Source: an uncultured Actinomycetes bacterium (GTDB taxonomy: Bacteria; Actinomycetota; Acidimicrobiia; Acidimicrobiales; Microtrichaceae). Taken from it: a stretch of 5,123 bases of DNA. A model generated the notes under the pieces. It made no database searches and was not told where the DNA came from. It saw only the letters and a program-made list of their open reading frames with translations. Shown here one piece after another: positions 1 to 5,123 of the stretch (the stretch's first letter is position 1; each line of letters opens with the position of its first letter). Location of the stretch: NCBI GenBank assembly GCA_903953195.1, contig CAJBIS010000302.1, positions 1-5,123 of the forward strand, given 5' to 3'. The position numbers were made by a program, and so were the translations under genes.

Positions 1-220
1 CGGAGACCACGAAGATCGACGCCAGGACACCGACGAGCACCACGACGGCACGCGAGTCCGCGTCGATCCAGTCGATCAGCCGGGGAACGAGGACGATCGC
101 CAGCACGAACCCACCGGCCGCGCCCGCCCACCCGAAGGCTCGTGTCAGGAACCCCATGCGCCACCCCGCGACGAGCGCCAACACCGCCGCCACGGCGATG
201 ACGACGTCGAGTGGATTCAC
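1..220 (-). CDS. CvpA-family membrane protein, N-terminal part (possibly MarP-like serine protease), cut by window edge
   Basis: The reading frame starts at a GTG (218-220) and runs off the left edge after 73 codons, so only the N-terminus is visible. It begins with the residues NPLDVVIAV and contains GWRMGF near residues 19-24. Hydrophobic segments lie at about residues 4-20, 27-46 and 57-73. A first helix, a G-[WR]-x-G turn and then a second helix are typical of CvpA-domain proteins. In actinobacteria this domain is often the membrane anchor of the periplasmic serine protease MarP. Whether a protease domain follows cannot be seen here. The GTG overlaps the TGA of trmI in a GTGA, and no clear Shine-Dalgarno sequence precedes it, so translation is probably coupled to trmI. 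CvpA membership is inferred from the pattern; the MarP assignment is a guess. Confidence 0.7.
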   Translation of the reverse strand, partial: MNPLDVVIAVAAVLALVAGWRMGFLTRAFGWAGAAGGFVLAIVLVPRLIDWIDADSRAVVVLVGVLASIFVVS

Positions 221-1002
221 GGCTGGGGCGCTCGCAGGCGCGCCGCGGTCAGGAACCCCGTGTGGGCCACCATCCGGTGATCGGGGCGGACTGCCTGTCC
301 CTCGACGTACCAGCCTCGGTGGAGCACCTCGATGGTCTCGGCCCCGAAGAACGGCCCGGCGGCAAGCGCCTCCCGGAGCTGCGAGACCTGCACGATGCTC
401 GGCGTGTACGCCAGGAAGATGCCGCCGGGACGCAGTGACGTCGCCGCGTGCGGAACCACCTGCCAGGGCTCGGGCAGGTCGAGCACGACCCGGTCGAGGT
501 CGGTCTCGTCGATCCCGTCGTAGCAGTTGCGCAGTTCGATCCGGTACCGGGACTCGTCGAGCGGGCCGAGGAAGCGTTCGACATTCAGCGCGGCGCGCTC
601 GGCGAAGTCCTCACGGAGCTCGTAGCCCACGATGTCGGCACCGCTGCGCAGCATCGCCATCGACAGCGCGCCCGAACCGACGCCGCTCTCGAGCACGCGC
701 ACGCCCGGGTGGATGTCGGCGAGCATCAGGATCGGCCCCAGGTCCTTCGGATAGATCACCTGCGCACCGCGCGGCATCTTGAAGATGAAGTCCGCGAGCG
801 TCGGCCGGACCACCACGAACGGCTGAGCTCGCGTCGTCTTGCACGTCGACCCCTCGTCGAGGCCGATCACGTCGTCGTGCTCGATGAACCCCGAATGGGA
901 GTGGAACTGCTTCCCCGACGTCAGCGTCGCCTGGTACCGGCGTCCCTTCCCGTCGATGAACTGGACGAGATCGCCGGCTCGCAGGGTCGATGCTTCGCTC
1001 AC
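217..1002 (-). CDS. trmI: tRNA (adenine-58-N1)-methyltransferase TrmI
   Basis: This is an S-adenosylmethionine-dependent enzyme that methylates N1 of adenine 58 in the tRNA T-loop; the bacterial and archaeal form works as a homotetramer in the cytoplasm. The 261 residues fit the family in length. A small N-terminal beta domain (about 1-70) precedes a Rossmann-type methyltransferase domain. Visible motifs are the SAM-binding loop VLESGVGSGALS (residues 103-114), the acidic SAM-ribose contact in GYELRE (E128), and the family motif DLPEPW (175-180), whose Asp is the expected catalytic residue. The C-terminal end carries RPDHRMVAHTGFL (239-251), also typical. Translation starts at a GTG (1000-1002) that overlaps the TGA of the upstream thiolase gene as GTGA. 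An AAGGTGG at 1009-1015 sits at good ribosome-binding distance. Its position directly behind ttuB-ttuA links m1A58 to position-54 thiolation. Confidence 0.95.
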   Translation of the reverse strand: MSEASTLRAGDLVQFIDGKGRRYQATLTSGKQFHSHSGFIEHDDVIGLDEGSTCKTTRAQPFVVVRPTLADFIFKMPRGAQVIYPKDLGPILMLADIHPGVRVLESGVGSGALSMAMLRSGADIVGYELREDFAERAALNVERFLGPLDESRYRIELRNCYDGIDETDLDRVVLDLPEPWQVVPHAATSLRPGGIFLAYTPSIVQVSQLREALAAGPFFGAETIEVLHRGWYVEGQAVRPDHRMVAHTGFLTAARLRAPQP

Positions 1003-1958
1003 GTGGGTCCACCTTGGTCGGATCGTCTCGTCGGCGCGTCGACGCGCACCATCGTGGGTTCACCGCCGGCCCGTTCGACGAGGCGGCAGAAGGCGCAGCG
1101 ACCGCCGGAGCACGGCGCCCCGCAGGTCTCGCACGGCACCGGCTCGCTCCCGTCGTCGGTGGCGGTCTGGAACACGTCGGCCGCGGAGCGGAGGAAGCCG
1201 AAGTAGAAGTCGGCCTTCGAGCCCGGTGACCGGGACTCGATGCCGTTGAGGGCCTCCTTGTAGGCCAGATGGCGGTTTCCGGCCGACATCGGGCACTCGT
1301 CGACCTGGTAGTCGATGCCGTTGATGATGCAGTAGGCCGCCATCTCCCGCTCCGAGAGTCGGACGAGGGGCTTCACCTTCCGTGGGAACCCGGCCCCTGC
1401 CGGCAGCACCGGCTGCTGCCGGGCGAGGTACTCGGTCTGCCAGTGGAGCACGTTGCCGAACAGGACCGCCGCCTCGTCGTCGAGGTTGTGGCCGGTTGCC
1501 AGCACATCGAACCCACCGTCGAGCGCGGCGCTGTCGAACAGGTGGCGTTTCGACAGGCCACACGCCGAACACGGCGTCCGTCGTGACGCCTGTGCCCCCG
1601 TGGGAATGTCGTACCCGAACGTGTCGAGCAGGTCGATCTCGACGAGCGGCACGTCGTGCGCGTCGGTGAACGCGAGCACGTGATCACGTGAGGCGTCGCT
1701 GTACTCCCCGATCCCGAGCCCGAGGTACAGACCATGGGCGTCGTAGCCCAGCGCCTTCAACAGGTGCCAGAGTGCGAGCGAGTCCTTGCCACCTGACACG
1801 GCGACGAGCACCCGCGCGTCGGGTGCGAACATGTCGAAGTCGTCGATCGCCCGCTGGACCTGGTCGCGACAGAAGCGTGAGTGGTGCTCGCCACAGAACG
1901 CCGCGTTGTGGCGCCGCAGGTCGATCAGTGCCGGCTCTCGACACACGGTGCACTTCAC
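999..1958 (-). CDS. ttuA: TtuA-type tRNA 2-thiolation enzyme (PP-loop ATPase, TtcA/TtuA/Ncs6 family)
   Basis: This enzyme adenylates a tRNA uridine and replaces its 2-oxygen with sulfur; in Thermus TtuA makes 2-thioribothymidine at position 54. I chose the GTG at 1956-1958 because the protein then begins MKCTVC, the first zinc-finger cysteines of the family, giving 319 residues; the open frame further upstream overlaps the carrier gene and looks non-coding. Zinc finger 1 is probably C3, C6, C22 and H25. The PP-loop is SGGKDS (55-60), followed by TGHNLDDEA (155-163). Three cysteines expected to hold the Fe-S cluster are C130 and C133 (CSAC) and C222 (ECPMS); from memory, Thermus TtuA uses the same residue numbers. 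Zinc finger 2 is C276, C279, C288 and C291. About 28 extra residues follow it. The closest alternatives are TtcA (C32) and Ncs6/CTU1 (U34). Two zinc fingers, an adjacent sulfur carrier and trmI favour TtuA. The start is 13 bases after the ttuB stop, with only a weak ribosome site. Confidence 0.9.
   Translation of the reverse strand: MKCTVCREPALIDLRRHNAAFCGEHHSRFCRDQVQRAIDDFDMFAPDARVLVAVSGGKDSLALWHLLKALGYDAHGLYLGLGIGEYSDASRDHVLAFTDAHDVPLVEIDLLDTFGYDIPTGAQASRRTPCSACGLSKRHLFDSAALDGGFDVLATGHNLDDEAAVLFGNVLHWQTEYLARQQPVLPAGAGFPRKVKPLVRLSEREMAAYCIINGIDYQVDECPMSAGNRHLAYKEALNGIESRSPGSKADFYFGFLRSAADVFQTATDDGSEPVPCETCGAPCSGGRCAFCRLVERAGGEPTMVRVDAPTRRSDQGGPT
1009..1015 (-). promoter_or_regulatory. Ribosome binding site of trmI
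   Basis: The minus strand reads AAGGTGG here, six bases before the GTG start at 1002. It lies inside the last codons of the thiolase gene and supports the GTG as the true start. Confidence 0.6.
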
Positions 1959-1971
1959 GTGAACGCCACGA

Positions 1972-2172
1972 TCAGCCCGCGCCGCCGGAGATGACCGGGC
2001 GGATCTCGATCTCGTCGTCGTCCTCGAGGCGCGTGTCACCGGGCACGATCGTGCCGTTGCGGATGACCAGCACGCCCTCACGGTCGATCCCCAGACGCTC
2101 GAGCACGACGGACACGAGCGCCGGGCCGGGTGCCTCGATCTGACGCTCAGGGTTCCTCAGGCGGACGATCAC
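1972..2172 (-). CDS. ttuB: Ubiquitin-like sulfur carrier, TtuB/ThiS/MoaD type
   Basis: This small beta-grasp protein is expected to carry sulfur as a C-terminal thiocarboxylate, made after adenylation by an E1-like enzyme (TtuC/MoeB type, not in this window), and to pass it to the neighbouring TtuA. Its 66 residues match the family size. It has the ThiS/MoaD layout: strand MIVRLRN, a helix around LVSVVLERLGI, strand VLVIRNGTIV (34-43), the acidic run LEDDDEIEI (49-57), and a tail RPVISGG. Known carriers end exactly in Gly-Gly; here the protein continues for two residues, so G63-G64 is followed by A65-G66 and then TGA. The GTG start (2170-2172) is the only usual start codon after the preceding in-frame TGA at 2197-2199. 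The nearest GGAG (2188-2191) is 15 bases away, too far for a normal ribosome site, although ideal for the tiny ORF just upstream. A ThiS or MoaD role is possible, but the ttuA neighbour argues for TtuB. Confidence 0.88.
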   Translation of the reverse strand: MIVRLRNPERQIEAPGPALVSVVLERLGIDREGVLVIRNGTIVPGDTRLEDDDEIEIRPVISGGAG

Positions 2173-2180
2173 GCCGCCAT
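2169..2180 (-). other. Possible three-codon leader ORF overlapping the ttuB start
   Basis: The minus strand reads ATG GCG GCG TGA. A GGAG at 2188-2191 precedes its ATG by seven bases, the spacing expected of a real start. Its TGA overlaps the GTG of ttuB as GTGA, the same junction seen at the ttuA-trmI and trmI-cvpA borders. It may deliver ribosomes to the carrier start by coupling. It could also be chance, or a sign that one base is missing and the carrier really begins at this ATG. Confidence 0.3.
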
Positions 2181-2196
2181 TGTCGCACTCCGGGGC

Positions 2197-2745
2197 TCAG
2201 CCGAACACACGGCCACGACGACCGGGGCGGAGGGGCCGCCGAGACGCCGCCGCGGCATCGAAGCGCTCGGCACGTGACGTGTCGAGCTGGGACGTGACCG
2301 ACTGGAGCTGGCGCCGCACCTCGACCTGCCGTCGGGTCGGGCGGATGACGTCGTCGAACCGGGCTCCCCGCTTCGCCTCGAGGGACTCGAGTCGGCGGGC
2401 GCGACGCGAGCCCGGCCGGGCCCGCCGCAGGCGCCGCTGCACCTTGCGCAGATCCCGGGCCGAACGCAGCTGGGACCTCGTCGGTCGACTCAGCCGCGCA
2501 TCGCGCTCGGCGAGACTCCTCTGCGTCGCCGCCAGCTTCCGCTCACGACGGGTGGCCTTCGGGCGGGCCACGACGAGGTAGCTCTCCCCCGGTCGGAGCC
2601 GGACCGAGGTCAGTCCCTCGCTCTCACGGGACACCGAGCGGCGCAGCTCGTCGGCGAGGAAGGTGGTGCCGCGCGACGCGAGCTCACCGCCGAGGCCGTC
2701 GCCGAAGACGCGACCCAGCAGGTTGTGGATCAACTGCTCGAGCAT
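2197..2745 (-). CDS. Arginine-rich helical protein of unknown function
   Basis: I do not recognise a family. The 182-residue protein starts at an ATG (2743-2745) that shares one base with the stop of the upstream gene (TGATG). The first 60 residues look ordinary and folded: an amphipathic start (LEQLIHNLLGRVFG), then LADELRRSVSRESEG and a short beta-like piece with RPGESYLVVARP at 51-62. From about residue 64 the protein is strongly basic and probably a long helix or coiled coil, with runs such as RKVQRRLRRARPGSRRARR (100-118). By hand count arginine is about 43 of 182 residues, against four lysines and about 20 acidic residues, so the net charge is strongly positive. It ends in a flexible tail (PLRPGRRGRVFG). 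No membrane segment or signal peptide is seen. It sits directly behind two small membrane-protein genes, so binding to the membrane face, an anionic polymer or nucleic acid is conceivable but unproven. Confidence 0.75.
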   Translation of the reverse strand: MLEQLIHNLLGRVFGDGLGGELASRGTTFLADELRRSVSRESEGLTSVRLRPGESYLVVARPKATRRERKLAATQRSLAERDARLSRPTRSQLRSARDLRKVQRRLRRARPGSRRARRLESLEAKRGARFDDVIRPTRRQVEVRRQLQSVTSQLDTSRAERFDAAAASRRPLRPGRRGRVFG

Positions 2746-2963
2746 CAGGCCCGACGGACCTCGATGACCGCCGATGAGCGCTTGCCGCCTCGACGGCCCA
2801 ACAGGAACGCGGCGATCAGGATCAGGAGTCCGATCAGGATCCCGGCGGTGAGCAGCTGGTTCTTCACACCGTCGACCTGCTCCTGCGCCTCACCCTGGAT
2901 GTCGGTGAGCTTCGTCTTGAGATCGTCACGGCTGATCTGGTGGTTGGACGCTGCCTGGGTCAT
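2745..2963 (-). CDS. Small single-span membrane protein of unknown function
   Basis: The protein has 72 residues. A polar, probably helical N-terminal part (about 8-36, with SRDDLKTKLTDIQGEAQEQV) leads into one clear membrane segment (about 37-56, LLTAGILIGLLILIAAFLLG). A basic stop-transfer patch RRGGKR (57-62) and a short tail ending IEVRRA follow. By size, layout and place next to a holin-X-like gene it resembles the DUF3618-type helper proteins found in actinobacteria, but I cannot confirm that family. The basic patch suggests that the C-terminus is cytoplasmic. The ATG start (2961-2963) has a good AGGAG five bases upstream, placed just after the stop of the holin-like gene. Its own stop shares one base with the start of the arginine-rich gene, so the two are probably co-translated. 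Confidence 0.8.
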   Translation of the reverse strand: MTQAASNHQISRDDLKTKLTDIQGEAQEQVDGVKNQLLTAGILIGLLILIAAFLLGRRGGKRSSAVIEVRRA

Positions 2964-2976
2964 GGGTGCTCCTCGC

Positions 2977-3351
2977 TCATGCAGTCCGACGGGGACGCTG
3001 CGTCAGCTTGATCAACGACCGCAGGAACAACCCTGCGATCACGATGCCGACGATCGCCACGATGGCATACGGCGCCCACGAGAAGCGACCGCCCTCGAAC
3101 TGGGCCGGGTCGTTGAAGATGGCGAGCTCCTGCAGACCACGCAGAAGTGCCAGCAGCGCGAACAGCACGCCGGTGGCGATGCAGATGGCTCCCGCGATGC
3201 CGAACCCCAGGTCGGCACCGAGATTGCGCAGCGGGTCGACGGTCTCCTGCTTGGCATAGGCGACGACGAGTTCCTTGAACTCGGTCGCCTCGGCCATCGG
3301 GCCCTTCTTCACCGGGGTCGACCACGGTCGTGTCCGGGGGCTGTCGCTCAC
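2977..3351 (-). CDS. Holin-X/DUF1469-like two-helix membrane protein
   Basis: The 124-residue protein has a polar N-terminus, an amphipathic segment (EFKELVVAYAKQETVDPLRNLG, residues 24-45, broken here only for description), and two membrane helices at about 48-70 and 92-111, joined by a loop with FNDPAQFEGG. A basic tail (QRPRRTA) ends it. This layout matches the actinobacterial holin-X (superfamily III)/DUF1469 proteins, which are chromosomal and usually not part of a phage; their role is unclear, and an envelope function is likely. I chose the GTG at 3349-3351 over the upstream GTG-type start at 3375, because a near-perfect GGAGGTGA lies seven bases before it. A later ATG at residue 19 of this form would also keep the conserved part, so the start is moderately sure. 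This is the first gene after the 61-base gap. Confidence 0.8.
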   Translation of the reverse strand: MSDSPRTRPWSTPVKKGPMAEATEFKELVVAYAKQETVDPLRNLGADLGFGIAGAICIATGVLFALLALLRGLQELAIFNDPAQFEGGRFSWAPYAIVAIVGIVIAGLFLRSLIKLTQRPRRTA

Positions 3352-3412
3352 TCCGTCACCTCCTCGACGTCCCACTGTTGTAGCACCCGACGCCTGCGTC
3401 GCAGCGTGACGC
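3352..3412 (-). promoter_or_regulatory. Only sizeable intergenic gap, with strong ribosome site and small inverted repeats
   Basis: These 61 bases separate the Lon-domain gene from the membrane-protein module. At 3356-3363 the minus strand reads GGAGGTGA, a strong Shine-Dalgarno sequence for the GTG at 3351. Directly after the Lon-gene stop, the minus strand has GCGTC, GACGC and GCGTC within about 25 bases, so a short stem (GCGTC...GACGC, loop of seven) can form. No run of T follows, so it is not a typical terminator. TACAAC further on is only a poor -10 match. The gap could hold an internal promoter or a weak attenuator; the ribosome site is the only firm element. Confidence 0.35.
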
Positions 3413-4069
3413 TCACGCCGGTGGCTCGTCGTCCGGGCCGCCCAGACGCAGTCGTCCCTCGAGCAACACCTCCTGCTCGGCGACCAGGTCCTCGAGCAGT
3501 TCCAGGCGCAGCCGGGCGGACCCCGCGGCCAGGATGCGTTGCCGGTCGAGCGAGCCCAGCGGGGCGAGCACCGCCAGCTGGAAGGTCCACTGCTCGGGGT
3601 CGCGGCTCAGTTCGACCTCGGCCGGTGCCGCCAGTCCGAGCTCGCTCGCGAGTGCCCCACAGCGACGAACGCGACGCTCGAGCTGCTCGAGCCGGGTGGA
3701 CTCGTCTCCGGACAGGCCGACGCCGGAGTCGGGCTCGGCGACGACGAGCGCGCGCGGGTACGGCTCGTCGGGCAGCCACTCGTGGATCCGGATCCGCTCG
3801 GTGCCGACGGCCAGGACGCCCCACCGGCCGTCCGGGCCCTGGACGCACTCCAGCACCTGCGCCCGACATCCGATCATCGCCCGGATGTCGCCCCCGCCCA
3901 CCTCGTGGCCGCGCTCGATCAACGTCACGCCGAACGAGCCGCCGTCGGCGGCCACCAGGTCCGACATCATCTGCTGGTAGCGGGCCTCGAAGATGTGCAG
4001 CGGCAACAGCATCCCCGGCAGGAGCACCGAACCCAGCGGGAACATGGGCAGCTCGGACGGCTCGCTCAT
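3413..4069 (-). CDS. Stand-alone Lon substrate-binding-domain protein (LonN/PUA-like)
   Basis: The 218-residue protein is the N-terminal substrate-recognition domain of Lon protease without the ATPase or the protease. The opening LPMFPLGSVLLPGMLLPLHI (residues 7-26), followed by FEARY (27-31), is the family hallmark. FGVTLI (46-51), IGCRAQV (66-72) and GRWGVLAVGTERIRI (81-95) give the remaining strands of the beta barrel. A helical bundle follows, ending in the family segment LAPLGSLDRQRILAA (168-182). There is no Walker motif and no catalytic Ser-Lys pair, and the length fits single-domain homologues, so it is not a truncated Lon. Such proteins are common in bacteria, their partners are mostly unknown, and peptide or protein binding is inferred from Lon. 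The ATG overlaps the TGA of the carboxypeptidase gene as ATGA, so the two are probably co-translated. Confidence 0.92.
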   Translation of the reverse strand: MSEPSELPMFPLGSVLLPGMLLPLHIFEARYQQMMSDLVAADGGSFGVTLIERGHEVGGGDIRAMIGCRAQVLECVQGPDGRWGVLAVGTERIRIHEWLPDEPYPRALVVAEPDSGVGLSGDESTRLEQLERRVRRCGALASELGLAAPAEVELSRDPEQWTFQLAVLAPLGSLDRQRILAAGSARLRLELLEDLVAEQEVLLEGRLRLGGPDDEPPA

Positions 4070-5123
4070 GCGGGCCTCGGCGCTCGTGGCGCGAGGTCGC
4101 CGAGGCCGGGCACCTCAGGGAAGCCGAGCTCACTGCGCAGCAGTTGTTCCGAGAGCACCTCCTCGCCGCGGTCGGCGCCCGATGCCGTGGTGTTGATCAC
4201 CATGGCGAAGGCCACCGGCTGGCCCGAGCGCGGCGTGAACCAGCCCGACAGCGATCGCACGTTGTTGAGCGATCCGGTCTTGGCCCGAACCCGGTCCCGC
4301 AGCTCGTCGCCGGCCATGCGGTCCTGCAGCGTGCCGGGCTGACCGGGGCGCGCCAGCCACGACGCGAGTGCCGAGTCCGGCCCGGCCCGTTCGAGCAGCG
4401 CCACGAGCAGGGCGCAGCTGACCCGGTTGTCGGGCGACAGCCCGGAACCGTCCGCCAGGTCGAGGACCTCGGTCGGCAGCGACGACCGTCGGACCCAGTC
4501 GGCAACGGCGGCGGTCCCCGCCTCCGTCGTCCCGGCGCCGCTGGCGCGCTTCCCGATCTCCTTGACCAGCAGCTCGGAGGTGGTGTTGTCGGAGAACCGG
4601 GTGAGCTGTTCGGCGAGTTGGGACACCGTCGGCGAGTCGATCCCTGCGACCTCGGTCGTGCCCGCCGGCGACGCGCCCACACGCGGTGTGCCGACGACCG
4701 TCACCCCCCGTTGCCTCAACAGACGTGTGAGCACCTCGGCGGCGTGCAACGCGGGCTGCGCCGCCGGCGGATCCTTCGGGCCCTCGATCGCAGCCGGAGT
4801 GGCGCGCGAATCGTCGATGACCAGCGCCGACAACGGCGACACCTGGGCATCGGTGATGTACCGGCTGGGCCAACCCGGTGCGTCGCGCACCGTGTCGTAG
4901 CGCGACTCGTCCCCGACCACGGAGCCGGTGACCGTGCGCACGCCGCTCGCCACGATCCGATCGGCCAGCACGTCGACCGAGGTCAGCAGGTCACGTGGAT
5001 GGTCCTCGTACGGCACGTAGGCGTCGGTCGACAGGACGGGGTCGCCGCCACCGATGACGAACAGGTCGCCGGCAACCACACCGTCCGAGAGAGGTGCCGC
5101 AGCGGCCACGCCCGTGTGGAATC
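4066..5123 (-). CDS. dacB: D-alanyl-D-alanine carboxypeptidase/endopeptidase, PBP4 type (DacB), N-terminus outside window
   Basis: This is a penicillin-binding protein of peptidase family S13. It trims the terminal D-Ala from, or cuts cross-links in, peptidoglycan outside the cytoplasmic membrane. The frame is open to the right edge, with FHTGVAAAAPLSDG as the first readable residues, so the start, any signal peptide and the SxxK active-site motif lie beyond the window. Visible family marks are GDLFVIGGGDPVLS near the start of the fragment, the SxN motif in RFSDNTTSELLVKEIG (SDN codons at 4585-4593), DGSGLSPDNRVS, and the KTG motif in AKTGSLNNVRSLSGW (codons at 4273-4281). The long insert between the first motif and SxN is typical of PBP4. 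About 350 codons are present, so most of the protein is in view. The tail ends PRAPRPA with no membrane helix. The stop overlaps the start of the Lon-domain gene by four bases. Confidence 0.93.
   Translation of the reverse strand, partial: FHTGVAAAAPLSDGVVAGDLFVIGGGDPVLSTDAYVPYEDHPRDLLTSVDVLADRIVASGVRTVTGSVVGDESRYDTVRDAPGWPSRYITDAQVSPLSALVIDDSRATPAAIEGPKDPPAAQPALHAAEVLTRLLRQRGVTVVGTPRVGASPAGTTEVAGIDSPTVSQLAEQLTRFSDNTTSELLVKEIGKRASGAGTTEAGTAAVADWVRRSSLPTEVLDLADGSGLSPDNRVSCALLVALLERAGPDSALASWLARPGQPGTLQDRMAGDELRDRVRAKTGSLNNVRSLSGWFTPRSGQPVAFAMVINTTASGADRGEEVLSEQLLRSELGFPEVPGLGDLAPRAPRPA

Noticed and set aside
448..1206. Long plus-strand open frame opposite trmI and ttuA
   Set aside because: It is antisense to two well-identified genes, has low-complexity Arg/Val/Asp-rich sequence, and no recognisable motif; it is a product of GC-rich codon use.
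999..1958. TilS or TtcA identity for the PP-loop protein
   Set aside because: TilS lacks the paired zinc fingers and the Fe-S cysteine set; TtcA does not normally have both terminal zinc fingers or a ubiquitin-like carrier next door.
1959..2081. Upstream extension of the thiolase to a start at 2081
   Set aside because: The extra 41 residues are Arg/Ser/Thr-rich shadow sequence overlapping the carrier gene; the family begins at MKCTVC, which has a GTG at 1958.
2977..3351. Phage remnant, suggested by the holin-like protein
   Set aside because: Chromosomal holin-X/DUF1469 proteins are common in actinobacteria, and there is no endolysin, capsid, integrase or attachment repeat nearby.
3380..3412. 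Rho-independent terminator after the Lon-domain gene
   Set aside because: The stem is only about five pairs and no T run follows on the minus strand.
3413..4069. Truncated Lon protease
   Set aside because: The length and intact C-terminal bundle match single-domain homologues, and the stop is followed by an unrelated gene with no remnant of the ATPase.
3539..4342. Long plus-strand open frame opposite the Lon-domain and dacB genes
   Set aside because: It mirrors conserved coding sequence on the other strand and has no family features.

Overview
The window is a GC-rich, tightly packed block of eight genes, all read on the minus strand. GTG starts are frequent and most junctions overlap by 1 to 4 bases. 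This layout, together with an actinobacterial holin-X-like membrane protein and a CvpA/MarP-type N-terminus, suggests a high-GC actinobacterium. An Acidimicrobiia-like lineage is possible, but the sequence alone does not settle it. I see no rRNA, tRNA, insertion sequence, CRISPR array or convincing terminator. The longest stretch without a gene is 61 bases (3352-3412).

Reading in the direction of transcription (right to left), the first part is an envelope and proteostasis section. It holds the C-terminal part of a PBP4-type D-Ala-D-Ala carboxypeptidase (4066-5123, N-terminus outside the window). This overlaps by ATGA a stand-alone Lon substrate-binding-domain protein (3413-4069). After the 61-base gap comes a three-gene module: a two-helix holin-X/DUF1469-like membrane protein (2977-3351), a 72-residue single-span protein (2745-2963), and an arginine-rich helical protein of unknown function (2197-2745).

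The most informative part is the next three genes: a TtuB/ThiS/MoaD-like sulfur carrier (1972-2172), a TtuA-type tRNA 2-thiolation enzyme with a PP-loop, two zinc fingers and three catalytic/Fe-S cysteines (999-1958), and the tRNA m1A58 methyltransferase TrmI (217-1002). In Thermus, TtuB feeds sulfur to TtuA to make 2-thioribothymidine at tRNA position 54, and the m1A58 made by TrmI promotes that thiolation. The three genes together therefore read as a T-loop modification cassette: carrier, thiolase and priming methylase. The carrier ends in Gly-Gly-Ala-Gly rather than a bare Gly-Gly, and its GTG start overlaps the stop of a possible three-codon leader ORF.

The left edge holds the N-terminus of a CvpA-type membrane protein (1-220), perhaps a MarP-like serine protease. 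It is coupled to trmI by a GTGA overlap and cut by the window edge.
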